DNA from: Pyrodictiaceae archaeon | GTDB taxonomy: Archaea; Thermoproteota; Thermoprotei_A; Sulfolobales; Pyrodictiaceae | DNA length: 19,120 bases | Reading direction: 5' to 3' | Assembly: GCA_027046105.1 (NCBI GenBank) | Contig: JALTZQ010000068.1 | Location: 1 to 19,120 of the forward strand | Shown here: in pieces, positions 7,686-15,527 of the stretch | Position numbering within the stretch: position 1 is the first letter of the stretch | Layout of the letters: each line of letters begins with the position of its first letter | Notes under the pieces: model-generated | Databases searched by the model: none | Seen by the model: only the letters and a program-made list of their open reading frames with translations | What the model was told of the DNA's origin: nothing | Program-made: the position numbers and the translations under genes

Positions 7686-8066
7686 ATGGCTAGAGTGCCA
7701 GAGTATGTGCTGGAAATGCTTAGGCCAAAAGAAGGTAAGCCTATCGCATTGAATCTAGGCGAGGGTTACGAGGCTTTCGTAACACGTGATTGGTACAATC
7801 CACTGATAAAGCGTCGTGAAATAGACATGGTTATACTGCATGTTGGTAAGCCTTGCCCAAGTAGAATACAGATGAGAATGGCTGTTGCACAAGCTTTCGG
7901 CATTGACGTTAAGAGGGTGTATGTTCGTAAGTTATTAACGGAGTACGGTGTTGGGAGGACTAGAGCTGAAATACACGTCTATGATACTCCTGAGAGAGCC
8001 TTGCAGTTCGAGCCAAAGCATATACGTGAGAGGAACAAGTTGCCGGAAGAGGAGGAGCAGGGCTAA
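7686..8066 (+). CDS. rps24e: Small ribosomal subunit protein S24e
   Basis: A 126-residue archaeal/eukaryotic-type S24 protein. The family core is clear: NPLIKRREIDMVILHVGKP near residue 38, then the segment around SRIQMRMAVAQAFG and KRVYVRKLLTEYGVGRTRAEIHVYD. The acidic C-terminal tail (EEEEQG) is a normal variable extension. ATG at 7686 follows GGGGGCGG. It heads a tight run with S27ae and Kae1, a gene order common in archaea. Confidence 0.95.
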   Translation: MARVPEYVLEMLRPKEGKPIALNLGEGYEAFVTRDWYNPLIKRREIDMVILHVGKPCPSRIQMRMAVAQAFGIDVKRVYVRKLLTEYGVGRTRAEIHVYDTPERALQFEPKHIRERNKLPEEEEQG

Positions 8067-8080
8067 GAGAGGTGTAGGCC

Positions 8081-8266
8081 TTGTCCAAGGAACTAAAACT
8101 GTATGTACATAAGCTATACAAGTATGATTATGAGAAAGGGACTATAGAGAGGAAGAACAAGATATGCCCTCGCTGTGGCAGCTTCATGGCGTTCCATAAA
8201 TGGCCTGTGCCGAGGTGGCATTGTGGGCGTTGCGGCCATACAGAGTTCTTGTCACCCCGATCTTAA
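8081..8266 (+). CDS. rps27ae: Small ribosomal subunit protein S27ae
   Basis: A 61-residue zinc-ribbon ribosomal protein, the stand-alone archaeal form of the protein fused to ubiquitin in eukaryotes. Zinc ligands are C29 and C32 (CPRC) and C48 and C51 (CGRC), within the family pattern ending CGHTEF. TTG at 8081 is used; GAGAGGTG (8067-8074) begins right after the S24e stop with correct spacing. The 3' part of this gene probably holds both the ribosome site and the start codon of Kae1. Confidence 0.94.
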   Translation: MSKELKLYVHKLYKYDYEKGTIERKNKICPRCGSFMAFHKWPVPRWHCGRCGHTEFLSPRS

Positions 8267-9296
8267 ACAGCTTTATCCACGCCTTGACTGGGATAAAGAG
8301 GTCTATGTCCTGGGCATAGAATCCACTGCGCACACATTTGGTGCCGCAGTAGCGTCTTCTCAACAACCCTTCATACTTTCTAATACAAGATCAGTCTATA
8401 GACCTAAGACTGGGGGGATTCACCCCAGAGAAGCTGCAAGTCACCACGCAAAGACCGCGCCAGAGGTCATTCGTTCTGCGTTAGAAGAGGCTGGCGTCAC
8501 AATAAAGGATATTGATGCCATTGCTGTTGCTTTGGGTCCTGGACTTGGGCCTGCCTTGCGTGTTGGAGCAACAATAGCTAGAGCTCTCTCCGTCTATTAT
8601 GGTAAGCCTCTTGTTCCTGTAAATCATGCTGTAGCACATATTGAAATTGGAAGATTAACCACGTGCCTGGATGACCCCCTAGTACTATATGTGTCTGGTG
8701 GCAACACTACTGTTACCACGTTTGCTAAGGGGCGTTACCGGGTATTTGGAGAAACATTAGACATAGCTTTAGGAAATCTCCTTGATACCTTTGCAAGGGA
8801 AGTTGGAATAGCACCACCTTATGTAGTTGAGGGTATGCACCAGGTTGATCGCTGCGCGCTTGATGGTAGGGAGATACTCGATCTGCCGTACGTGGTTAAA
8901 GGCCAGGACGTATCCTTTTCGGGTCTACTCACTGCGGCACTCCGTGCTATAGGGAGGGGGGCACGTCTTGCTGATGTATGTTTAACATTAAGGGAGATAG
9001 CCTATAGTGCTGTTGTAGAAGTGGCAGAGAGGGGGCTTGTACATACACGTAAGAAGCAGGTACTGCTAGTGGGTGGTGTTGCTGCAAGTCCTGAGCTGAG
9101 ATGGCGTATTGAAGCCATGGCTCGCTACCATGAGGCTGTTGCAGGATACCCGCCCCTAGAGTATAGTGGTGACAATGGTGCAATGATTGCATGGGTTGGG
9201 TTACTTAATTACATGGCGGGTTTAACTGTTCCAGTAAGGGATTCGGCGGTGAAGCAGCGATGGAGGCTCGACGAAACTCCTATACCATGGAGGTAG
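8223..9296 (+). CDS. kae1: KEOPS subunit Kae1 (tRNA threonylcarbamoyltransferase, TsaD/Kae1/Qri7 family)
   Basis: Kae1 transfers the threonylcarbamoyl group to A37 of tRNA within the KEOPS complex. Family features in the 357-residue version are VLGIESTAHTFG at the true N-terminal strand, metal ligands H135 and H139 (NHAVAH), YVSGGNTT (about 156-163), FGETLDIALGNLLDTFAR, GGVAASPELR and SGDNGA with D317. Conserved sequence begins near residue 29, and no ATG, GTG or TTG lies between the S27ae stop and that point. GTG at 8223 is chosen because GAGGTGG (8212-8218) precedes it, giving a 44-base overlap with S27ae and about 28 extra N-terminal residues. A CTG at 8310 behind GAGGT is the alternative. 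Kae1 and Bud32 are separate genes here, not fused as in many euryarchaea. Confidence 0.93.
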   Translation: MGVAAIQSSCHPDLKQLYPRLDWDKEVYVLGIESTAHTFGAAVASSQQPFILSNTRSVYRPKTGGIHPREAASHHAKTAPEVIRSALEEAGVTIKDIDAIAVALGPGLGPALRVGATIARALSVYYGKPLVPVNHAVAHIEIGRLTTCLDDPLVLYVSGGNTTVTTFAKGRYRVFGETLDIALGNLLDTFAREVGIAPPYVVEGMHQVDRCALDGREILDLPYVVKGQDVSFSGLLTAALRAIGRGARLADVCLTLREIAYSAVVEVAERGLVHTRKKQVLLVGGVAASPELRWRIEAMARYHEAVAGYPPLEYSGDNGAMIAWVGLLNYMAGLTVPVRDSAVKQRWRLDETPIPWR

Positions 9297-9952
9297 AGGC
9301 TCCTAGCTATCGGGGAGCAGAAGCTTACCTTTACCATGCTAGTTTACTTGGCCATCGTGTTCTCGTCAAGAAGAGGATAGGGAAGAGGTACCGGCATAAT
9401 AGTCTTGACGAGAAGCTTAGAAGAATACGTACACTTAATGAGGCGCGGATAATTCTTGCTACCTTAGCTGCTGGTATACCTGCGCCCACAGTGTATTATG
9501 TAGATCCCGAAGAGGCAATCATAGTTCTAGAATATATTGAGGGCAAAGTACTTCATGATCTAATAGAGGAGAAGGGGGTGAATGACCATGTTCTCACCCT
9601 TGTAGAGAAACTAGGCTACTATGCTGGCGTACTTCACGAGAACAATATTGTCCATGGAGATCTAACCACGAGTAACGCCATTGTGTCCAGCACTGAGGTT
9701 TTCTTGATTGATTTCGGGCTTGCCGAGCGCTCACGGGATGAGCTAGATAAAGCAGTTGATGTCCACTTGTTTCTACGTAGCCTTGAATCAGCTCATCCAG
9801 AACATGTAGAGGCGCTATATAAGGCCTTTATTAGGGGATACCAGCGAGCGCGGGGCAAGGCTAAGGCTGAGGAGGTTGTAAAACTTGTTGAGAAGATAAG
9901 GCTTATGGGCCGCTATGTTGAGGAGCGTAGGCTCGTGTGGGGAAAGAGTTGA
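9260..9952 (+). CDS. bud32: KEOPS kinase/ATPase Bud32
   Basis: A 230-residue small atypical kinase (piD261 family) that binds and activates Kae1 in KEOPS. Key residues are K37 in VLVKKR with the following YRHNSLD motif, E61, the catalytic loop HGDLTTSN (132-139, D134), and DFG at 151-153. The C-terminal basic tail (RYVEERR) resembles the family tail that binds tRNA. ATG at 9260 is preferred because GGCGGTGA (9245-9252) lies seven bases upstream; the gene then overlaps Kae1 by 37 bases. ATG at 9287 has no visible ribosome site. Overlap and order fit coupled production of the two interacting subunits. Confidence 0.93.
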   Translation: MEARRNSYTMEVEAPSYRGAEAYLYHASLLGHRVLVKKRIGKRYRHNSLDEKLRRIRTLNEARIILATLAAGIPAPTVYYVDPEEAIIVLEYIEGKVLHDLIEEKGVNDHVLTLVEKLGYYAGVLHENNIVHGDLTTSNAIVSSTEVFLIDFGLAERSRDELDKAVDVHLFLRSLESAHPEHVEALYKAFIRGYQRARGKAKAEEVVKLVEKIRLMGRYVEERRLVWGKS

Positions 9953-10509
9953 GAACTATTCTTTTTGCAACAAACAATCTACATAAAGTAGAAGAGGCAA
10001 ATGCAATTCTTAAGGATTGTGGCTACACTGTTGTGCCGACGAATGCTCCAAAGCTAGAGATTCAGTCAGAGGATCTTGTGGAAATAGCTGTTTACGCTGC
10101 CGTAACTGCTTATAGCATGCTCCGGGAACCAGTTGTTGTCGAAGATGCTGGGCTTTTTATTGAGGCCTTGAATGGTTTTCCGGGACCATACTCGTCATAC
10201 GTGTATAAGACCATAGGTGTCCATGGTATACTAAAGCTCCTAAAGGATATCGAGAACCGAAAGGCATACTTTGAGTCCATTGTAGCATTAGCTCATGCAT
10301 CCGGCGTAGTAGTGTTTCGTGGCAGGGTCCAGGGCATGATAGCCGAGAGTGCACGAGGAACCCATGGTTTTGGGTTCGACCCGATATTTATTCCAGAAGG
10401 TTCTACAAAGACTTTCGCTGAGATGAATATTGAAGAGAAGAATATGTATTCTCACCGTGCCAGGGCGTTTCGTAGGCTCTGTGAGTGGTTAAGGAATAAT
10501 AGCGTCTAG
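9949..10509 (+). CDS. XTP/dITP pyrophosphatase (Ham1/RdgB family)
   Basis: A 186-residue house-cleaning enzyme that hydrolyses dITP, ITP and XTP to monophosphates, keeping deaminated purines out of nucleic acids. Motifs are TNNLHK (8-13), EDAGL (65-69), GFGFDPIF (140-147) and SHRARA (168-173). TTG at 9949 gives the canonical [10 protein letters not shown] beginning and overlaps the Bud32 stop as TTGA (9949-9952), with a GGGGA ribosome site; GTG at 9937 would add four residues. It closes the plus-strand run of genes. Its stop codon shares a CTAG with the stop of the opposing glutamine synthetase. Confidence 0.94.
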   Translation: MRTILFATNNLHKVEEANAILKDCGYTVVPTNAPKLEIQSEDLVEIAVYAAVTAYSMLREPVVVEDAGLFIEALNGFPGPYSSYVYKTIGVHGILKLLKDIENRKAYFESIVALAHASGVVVFRGRVQGMIAESARGTHGFGFDPIFIPEGSTKTFAEMNIEEKNMYSHRARAFRRLCEWLRNNSV

Positions 10510-11921
10510 GCATCTAGGTAGTAGTATGCTTCCGCTGGTGACACGTATTGTGCTAGCTTTCTAGCCTCCTCACGCTTCATCTCGATATATGTCTCTATCA
10601 TTACTTTGGGGAATGCTGGCTTTAACCATTCATGATCAGATTCTAGCTCGTCGAGCGCCTCATCAAGGTTACGTGGAAGCTCTTTTATCCCCAACTGTGC
10701 CTTCCTTTCAGGACTCATGCGATAAACGTTCTCGTCAACAGGATCTCCAGGATCAATTTTCTTCCTCACACCATCAAGACCAGCTAAGACTATTGCTGCT
10801 AGGGCTAAGTAGGGATTAGCGCTTGGATCTGGAGGTCTATACTCTATCCTCTTACTCTTCCAATCACCACGGTGGTATACCGGTACCCTTACTGCTGCAC
10901 TACGGTTTGCACGACTCCAGACAAGATACACAGGCGCCTCATAACCAGGTATTAAGCGACGATAACTATTCACTGTTGGACTCACAATAGCTGATAATGC
11001 CCTACCATGTTCTAGCAACCCCCCGATAAAGTATCTTGCTATTTGGCTAAGCTCTGCATACTCGTCGTCTTGGTCGTAGAAGAGGTTCTTTTCACCCCGT
11101 GCATCCCATAGGCTGACATGAGTGTGCATACCACTACCATTATCACCAAAAATCGGTTTAGGCATAAAAGTTGCTATTAATCCATGACGAGCAGCAACAT
11201 TCTTGATCACGTATTTGACGGTCTGGAGATTATCCGCAGTACCAACAACGCTACTATATCTGAAGTTGACTTCGGCCTGCCCCGCTGTAGCGACTTCATG
11301 ATGAGTAACTTCGACTTCTACACCAAAATAGTCTTTGAGTGTCTCAAGAATCTCAAGCCTTAAGTCGAAGAGTTTATCTTTTGGTGGAGTTGGGTAATAA
11401 CCCTCTTTTACACGTGTGAATATACCATTATTGCTGCTCCAGGGGGCTTCACGGGACTCTACACGATATAACTGGTAGCCTTGTTCAAGACGAATAGTGA
11501 CCCGGTCGAAGATGAAGAACTCTGGCTCTACGGCTATATAAGCGCGGTAACCCTCCTCTGCTAATACTTTCTCCGTGTTCTCTGCTGCAAGTCTTGGGTC
11601 GCGATCCAGCCTTTCCTGACCACCTGGTGCATAGACTTGGCACAAGAATCTAGCGACGCCTTTACTCCAGGGTATAAGGGCTAATGTGTCGAGAATAGGC
11701 TTGAGCACAAGATCGCTTTCATCTATTGTGGTGAAGCCCTTAACGCTGCTCCCATCGAGTTTACCAAAGCCACGGATAAGCGTTTCCTCATTCACTAGGC
11801 TACTAGCTATAGTGACGTGGTGTAGTGTCCCAGCTAAATCCGTTAACTGCAAATCAACCCACTTAACACCCCACAATTGGAGTCTCTCCAGTACCTCTCT
11901 AACACTAACCATTCCTACCAT
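10506..11921 (-). CDS. glnA: Glutamine synthetase type I (GlnA)
   Basis: A 471-residue enzyme making glutamine from glutamate, ammonia and ATP. Visible signatures, in this numbering, are EPEFFIF (132-138), HHE with E209 and E217 for metal binding, GSGMHTH (262-268), [13 protein letters not shown] (318-330), the Arg-rich [13 protein letters not shown] and the [13 protein letters not shown] segment near 360. Where GSI-beta enzymes carry the adenylylated Tyr motif, this protein reads [14 protein letters not shown]. Covalent control by adenylylation is therefore unlikely. An ATG at 11954 exists, but it lies upstream of the start site predicted from the TATA element at 11969-11976. ATG at 11921, or 11912 preceded by GGTAGGA, is more likely. 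It is convergent with the Ham1 gene and divergent from acylphosphatase. Confidence 0.94.
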   Translation of the reverse strand: MVGMVSVREVLERLQLWGVKWVDLQLTDLAGTLHHVTIASSLVNEETLIRGFGKLDGSSVKGFTTIDESDLVLKPILDTLALIPWSKGVARFLCQVYAPGGQERLDRDPRLAAENTEKVLAEEGYRAYIAVEPEFFIFDRVTIRLEQGYQLYRVESREAPWSSNNGIFTRVKEGYYPTPPKDKLFDLRLEILETLKDYFGVEVEVTHHEVATAGQAEVNFRYSSVVGTADNLQTVKYVIKNVAARHGLIATFMPKPIFGDNGSGMHTHVSLWDARGEKNLFYDQDDEYAELSQIARYFIGGLLEHGRALSAIVSPTVNSYRRLIPGYEAPVYLVWSRANRSAAVRVPVYHRGDWKSKRIEYRPPDPSANPYLALAAIVLAGLDGVRKKIDPGDPVDENVYRMSPERKAQLGIKELPRNLDEALDELESDHEWLKPAFPKVMIETYIEMKREEARKLAQYVSPAEAYYYLDA

Positions 11922-11926
11922 GCCTC

Positions 11927-11970
11927 TACCAGACAGTTGTCCTACCAGCCACATAGGTTACCAGACAATT
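11927..11970. repeat. Pair of direct repeats around the glnA promoter
   Basis: TACCAGACAGTT (11927-11938) and TACCAGACAATT (11959-11970) match at 11 of 12 bases and are 32 bases apart, about three helical turns. One abuts the TATA element of glnA and the other covers its predicted 5' leader. GGACAATCGTCC (11996-12007) further upstream contains a related GACAA core with GGAC/GTCC arms. This layout suits a repressor or nitrogen regulator, which is inference. Confidence 0.45.
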
Positions 11971-11976
11971 ATTAAA
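11969..11976 (-). promoter_or_regulatory. Candidate TATA box of glnA
   Basis: On the minus strand this reads TTTAATAA, the best TATA match in the 230 bases between the divergent genes. It predicts transcription start near 11945, giving a leader of about 24 bases to ATG 11921. Confidence 0.5.
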
Positions 11977-12151
11977 CAGTTATCCTCGCTGCTCCGGACA
12001 ATCGTCCAAGATACAACATGATATACCATTTATAGGTTTGGACAAGGCATTACTAGAGGATTTATGAGGCATAAACACATGAAAAACATGGATAAACTGT
12101 GAAAAGAGTTAAAGAACACCTTGTATCCTAGACAAGGAGCTAAAATAAAGC

Positions 12152-12472
12152 ATGGAGGAAGATAGGGGCCGAGAAGAGGGGTTGGCTTTGACTGAGATGG
12201 TGCGTGCTCATCTGCGGATTTATGGACTTGTACAGGGTGTGTTCTTTAGAGCCAACATGAAGCGTATAGCTGATAGTCTTGGTGTGAAGGGGTGGGTAAG
12301 AAACGTACCCGATGGCAGTGTTGAAGCTGTTGTAGAAGGTCCTAGGGATAAGGTCGAAGAGCTAATACGTTGGGCTCACCGTGGCCCACCTCTAGCACGT
12401 GTTGAGAGAGTTGAAGTTACCTGGGAGCCTTATCGTGGCGAGTTCAGGGACTTCAGGATACGGTACGATTAA
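12152..12472 (+). CDS. acyP: Acylphosphatase
   Basis: A 106-residue acylphosphatase-like protein hydrolysing acyl phosphates such as carbamoyl phosphate or 1,3-bisphosphoglycerate. The domain starts at [10 protein letters not shown]; the catalytic residues are R33 in GVFFRANM and N51 in [17 protein letters not shown]. The family is usually about 90 residues, so ATG at 12152 leaves an acidic extension of about 15 residues. AAGGAG at 12134-12139 precedes it at a rather long distance. TTG at 12182 or 12188, or ATG at 12197 after GAGGGG, are alternatives closer to the family norm. TATA-like stretches occur near 12029 and 12061. A membrane protease gene follows after 26 bases. Confidence 0.9.
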   Translation: MEEDRGREEGLALTEMVRAHLRIYGLVQGVFFRANMKRIADSLGVKGWVRNVPDGSVEAVVEGPRDKVEELIRWAHRGPPLARVERVEVTWEPYRGEFRDFRIRYD

Positions 12473-12498
12473 AGCTATCTGGAGCCTGGGGAGAGTTC

Positions 12499-13101
12499 TT
12501 GAAGAAGCAATGCCTAGAGTCTTATGATGTGTTTTTATTGAGTCTCGGATACACGATCTTCGCTCTAGCCTTTACGTTAAATGTGCAGGATTTGGTTTTA
12601 GCCCTTGCTATAGGCATGTCGCCGCTAGCTACTATAGCTGTTCTCCTACAGCGTGAAAACGTATTAAGGCTTATTAGGCCGTCGGTATATGGTATTGTTG
12701 CTGGCTTCGCATCATCCATTGTACTATATCTTGCCTTTTACATGGGCAACCTCCTTGTTAAAGCCATGGGTCTACATTATAGCGTTAAAGAAGTGTACAT
12801 GCTTGTCAACCTAACGAGTTATACGCCAATACTATTGCTTGTTGTATCCCTTGCAGAGGAGTTCTATTGGCGTGGCTGGCTTCAGGGAACAGTGTTAGCT
12901 ACAATGTCTCCTCCATGGCTCTGGGCTAGCATAGTTTATGCTCTAGCGCATGTAGCTAGCGGCAACCCCATACTTGTTCCTGCTGCATTCGTAGCTGGGC
13001 TCATACTAGGTGTGACCATGGAGCGCTGGGGACTAGCTGCTTCATCTATAGCACACTTCACATGGCTCATAGCAGCCTTCTACATAGCACCATATAGTTA
13101 A
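12499..13101 (+). CDS. CPBP family intramembrane glutamic protease (CAAX protease-like)
   Basis: A 200-residue integral membrane protein with about seven hydrophobic segments and the full CPBP/Abi motif set. These are EEFYWRG (120-126, paired Glu and R125), H151 in YALAHVASGN, and H186 in SSIAHFTWL. The family includes eukaryotic Rce1 and many prokaryotic members whose substrates are mostly unknown; some bacterial ones process peptides or give self-immunity. Nothing nearby points to a substrate. TTG at 12499 follows GGGGAGAG with normal spacing. It is probably cotranscribed with the acylphosphatase, although a shared function is not obvious. Confidence 0.85.
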   Translation: MKKQCLESYDVFLLSLGYTIFALAFTLNVQDLVLALAIGMSPLATIAVLLQRENVLRLIRPSVYGIVAGFASSIVLYLAFYMGNLLVKAMGLHYSVKEVYMLVNLTSYTPILLLVVSLAEEFYWRGWLQGTVLATMSPPWLWASIVYALAHVASGNPILVPAAFVAGLILGVTMERWGLAASSIAHFTWLIAAFYIAPYS

Positions 13102-13165
13102 ACTAGCACAATCACCCACACTCTACTAGATAAGTGCAACCATGACAACTATCATCAAGAGCAAG

Positions 13166-13172
13166 TTATAAG
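13166..13172 (+). promoter_or_regulatory. TATA box of the metal-ATPase gene (nearly leaderless)
   Basis: TTATAAG lies about 32 bases before the GTG start, predicting transcription start at about 13195-13197. That leaves only a few bases of leader, consistent with the absence of a Shine-Dalgarno site before this gene. Confidence 0.5.
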
Positions 13173-13200
13173 TAGTTAGAAGAACTGGTTATAGACTATT

Positions 13201-15246
13201 GTGGCTGGAAACGTGAATCACCACCATATTCACCACAAACACCATGAGCACATAGGGCGTGAAGATATACATAGAGAACATGGGGAACAATTACCGATTA
13301 CACCAATGGAGCATCATGCTGTCATGACACGAGATTATAAGCGTCGGCTCATCGTGTCAACCATACTCACCATCCCTGTCCTCGCATTATCACCTGAAGT
13401 GCAGGGGTTGCTGGGTTATACACTAGATTTTCCTGGGCGAATGATCATTCTATGGTTTCTTGCGTCACTGATCTACTTCTATGGCGGTAAACCGTTTCTC
13501 ACTGGCCTCCTCGGAGAGCTTAGAAGACGCCTTCCCGGTATGATGACCCTTATCGGCGTGGCGATCTCTGTGGCTTACCTGTATAGCACCGCTGTGACCT
13601 TCTTTATGGAGGGGAGGACATTCTTCTGGGAACTAGCTACACTAATAGATATAATGTTGCTTGGCCACTGGATTGAAATGAAGAGTGTCCTAGGTGCATC
13701 AAGAGCCTTAGAAAAACTGGCTAAGGCGCTACCGACTAAGGCGCATCTTGTTAGGAACGGTGAATACATCGATGTAGATGTGTCAGTGGTTAAACCAGGT
13801 GATCGTGTCCTAGTTAAGCCTGGCGAGAAGATCCCTGTAGATGGCGTAATTGTTGAAGGTGTGACTAGTGTTGACGAGTCCCTAGTGACTGGAGAATCAA
13901 AACCCGTCTACAAGAAGCCTGGTGATAAGGTTATAGCTGGCACAATAAATCTTGATGGCTCAATAATTGTTGAGGCTACTGGGGTGGGCAAAGACACATA
14001 CTTGTCGCAAGTGATAGAGCTCGTCAAGAGAATACAGATGAGTAAGTCCAAGGCACAAGATTTAGCTAATAGGGCAGCTAAGTGGCTAACAATAATAGCA
14101 CTAGCTTCTGGAGCGACTACCTTCACCACTTGGATCCTGCTAGGGTACAGCGTGGGCTTTGCATTAGAGAGAGCAGTAACAGTCATGGTGATAGCTTGCC
14201 CCCACGCACTTGGCTTAGCAATACCACTCGTTATAGCACGGTCGACAGCAATCTCGGCTAGTAATGGTATTCTCGTTAGGAACCGTATGGCCTTTGAACG
14301 TGCAAGAAGCATAAGAGCCGTCATATTCGATAAGACTGGCACACTCACCAAGGGCGAACTAGGCGTTGACGAGGTAGTCGTCTTAGACAAAAGCTACTCT
14401 CCCGACAGGATAGTGTACTTGGCCGCAACACTTGAGCAACACAGTGAACACCCAATAGCGAAGGGTATAGTTGAATACGCAGAGAAAAGGGGTATTAGGC
14501 TAGGCAAAGTTGAAGAATTCAGAGCACTACCTGGTATTGGCGTAGAAGGTGTTGTTGACGACAAAAACGTCAAGATCGTAAGTTCAAGCCATGTCCTGGA
14601 GAAGGGGATTGAGCTACCCGATAGTGCTAAGAAGCTTCTAGAGACTGGTAAGACTGTTGTGTTTGTACTCGTCGAGGAAAAACCCGTAGGAGCTATAGCT
14701 TTATCGGATATTATTAGGGAGGAATCACTAGAGGCTATTAGAACACTTAAAGGCATGGGTATAAAGACGATTATGTTGACAGGCGATAATAGGCGAGTAG
14801 CAGAACATGTCGCGAGAGAGCTTGGCATAGATGAATACTATGCTGAAGTACTTCCCCATGAGAAGGCGGAAGTAGTCAGAAAGATTAAAGAAAAAGGCTA
14901 CATTACCGCAATGGTAGGTGATGGTGTAAACGATGCTCCTGCACTAATGGAGGCAGACGTTGGTATAGCAATAGGTGCAGGCACTGATATAGCAATCGAG
15001 TCAGCCGACATAATACTCGTAAAGAACGATCCTAGGGACGTTCCAAAAGTCATCATATTATCTAGGAAAACCTATAGAAAAATAAAGCAAAACCTCATAT
15101 GGGCAACCGGGTACAATGCCTTCGCAATACCGGCCGCAGCAGGAATATTCTACCACATTGGCTTCCTCCTACCACCCGCACTAGGAGCACTACTAATGTC
15201 CATTAGCACAGTCATAGTCGCAATCAACGCCAGCCTACTAAGGTAA
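13201..15246 (+). CDS. copB: CopB-type heavy-metal (copper/silver) P1B ATPase
   Basis: A 681-residue P-type ATPase exporting a soft metal ion, most likely copper. The N-terminus is strikingly His-rich, with 12 His in the first 39 residues, in place of the CxxC metal-binding domains of CopA. Eight membrane segments fit the P1B layout, roughly 49-66, 80-96, 113-136, 141-158, 295-315, 322-345, 630-650 and 655-678. Transmembrane segment 6 carries CPH (333-335), the P1B-3 signature. Actuator TGES (230-233), phosphorylation site DKTGT (377-381, D377), EHP (416-418), TGDN (527-530) and GDGVND (573-578) are intact. GTG at 13201 has no ribosome site but sits a few bases after the predicted transcript start. 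No TRASH-type metallochaperone or copper regulator is adjacent. P1B-3 metal choice between Cu+, Cu2+ and Ag+ cannot be settled by sequence. Confidence 0.93.
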   Translation: MAGNVNHHHIHHKHHEHIGREDIHREHGEQLPITPMEHHAVMTRDYKRRLIVSTILTIPVLALSPEVQGLLGYTLDFPGRMIILWFLASLIYFYGGKPFLTGLLGELRRRLPGMMTLIGVAISVAYLYSTAVTFFMEGRTFFWELATLIDIMLLGHWIEMKSVLGASRALEKLAKALPTKAHLVRNGEYIDVDVSVVKPGDRVLVKPGEKIPVDGVIVEGVTSVDESLVTGESKPVYKKPGDKVIAGTINLDGSIIVEATGVGKDTYLSQVIELVKRIQMSKSKAQDLANRAAKWLTIIALASGATTFTTWILLGYSVGFALERAVTVMVIACPHALGLAIPLVIARSTAISASNGILVRNRMAFERARSIRAVIFDKTGTLTKGELGVDEVVVLDKSYSPDRIVYLAATLEQHSEHPIAKGIVEYAEKRGIRLGKVEEFRALPGIGVEGVVDDKNVKIVSSSHVLEKGIELPDSAKKLLETGKTVVFVLVEEKPVGAIALSDIIREESLEAIRTLKGMGIKTIMLTGDNRRVAEHVARELGIDEYYAEVLPHEKAEVVRKIKEKGYITAMVGDGVNDAPALMEADVGIAIGAGTDIAIESADIILVKNDPRDVPKVIILSRKTYRKIKQNLIWATGYNAFAIPAAAGIFYHIGFLLPPALGALLMSISTVIVAINASLLR

Positions 15247-15299
15247 AATCTCTCCCACACAATGATTATTCTTAAGAGTCTAAGCACACCCCACAGAAA

Positions 15300-15503
15300 T
15301 TGGCTACGTCCATGCGTGTCTATAGTAATCTGGCAATAACACGTGATGGAAATGTTTATGGGGACAAAAGTGCAAGTGGAACCAGATGCCGCGCCGACTT
15401 TACGTCGTCTAAACCTTTAGATTTGGAAGGAGTGGCTGAAGAAGTTAAGAAAGCAGCTAGGGTATGGGTTGAGAGGATGCTTCCTACTAGAAAGTACTAT
15501 TAG
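15300..15503 (+). CDS. Small hypothetical protein (67 residues)
   Basis: I do not recognise this protein. It has a strand-rich N-terminal half (MRVYSNLAITRDGNVYGDK), a single Cys in TRCRADF, and a helical C-terminal half (LEGVAEEVKKAARVWVERM) ending in a basic tail. It has no membrane segment or signal peptide. TTG at 15300 has no ribosome site; ATG at 15312 is a good alternative giving 63 residues. A TATA-like TCTTAAG at about 15269-15275 would start transcription near 15298, so the message may be nearly leaderless. The alternating pattern of hydrophobic residues makes it look like a real folded protein. It is 24 bases from the next unknown gene and may share its transcript. Confidence 0.6.
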   Translation: MATSMRVYSNLAITRDGNVYGDKSASGTRCRADFTSSKPLDLEGVAEEVKKAARVWVERMLPTRKYY

Positions 15504-15527
15504 GCTAAGAGGCATCAGCGTCTAGAG

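Noticed and set aside
8175..8222. An earlier GTG start for Kae1 at 8175.
   Set aside because: It would overlap S27ae by 92 bases and only extend the non-conserved N-terminal part; GTG 8223 has the better ribosome site.
12499..13101. CPBP protease as part of a bacteriocin-type or defence cassette.
   Set aside because: No small peptide precursor, exporter or defence gene is next to it; the neighbours are acylphosphatase and a metal pump.
13908..14828. Two long open frames on the minus strand (160 and 144 residues) opposite the metal ATPase.
   Set aside because: They lie entirely within a gene whose P-type ATPase motifs are intact, and their sequences are Ser/Thr-rich low-complexity translations typical of antisense shadows.
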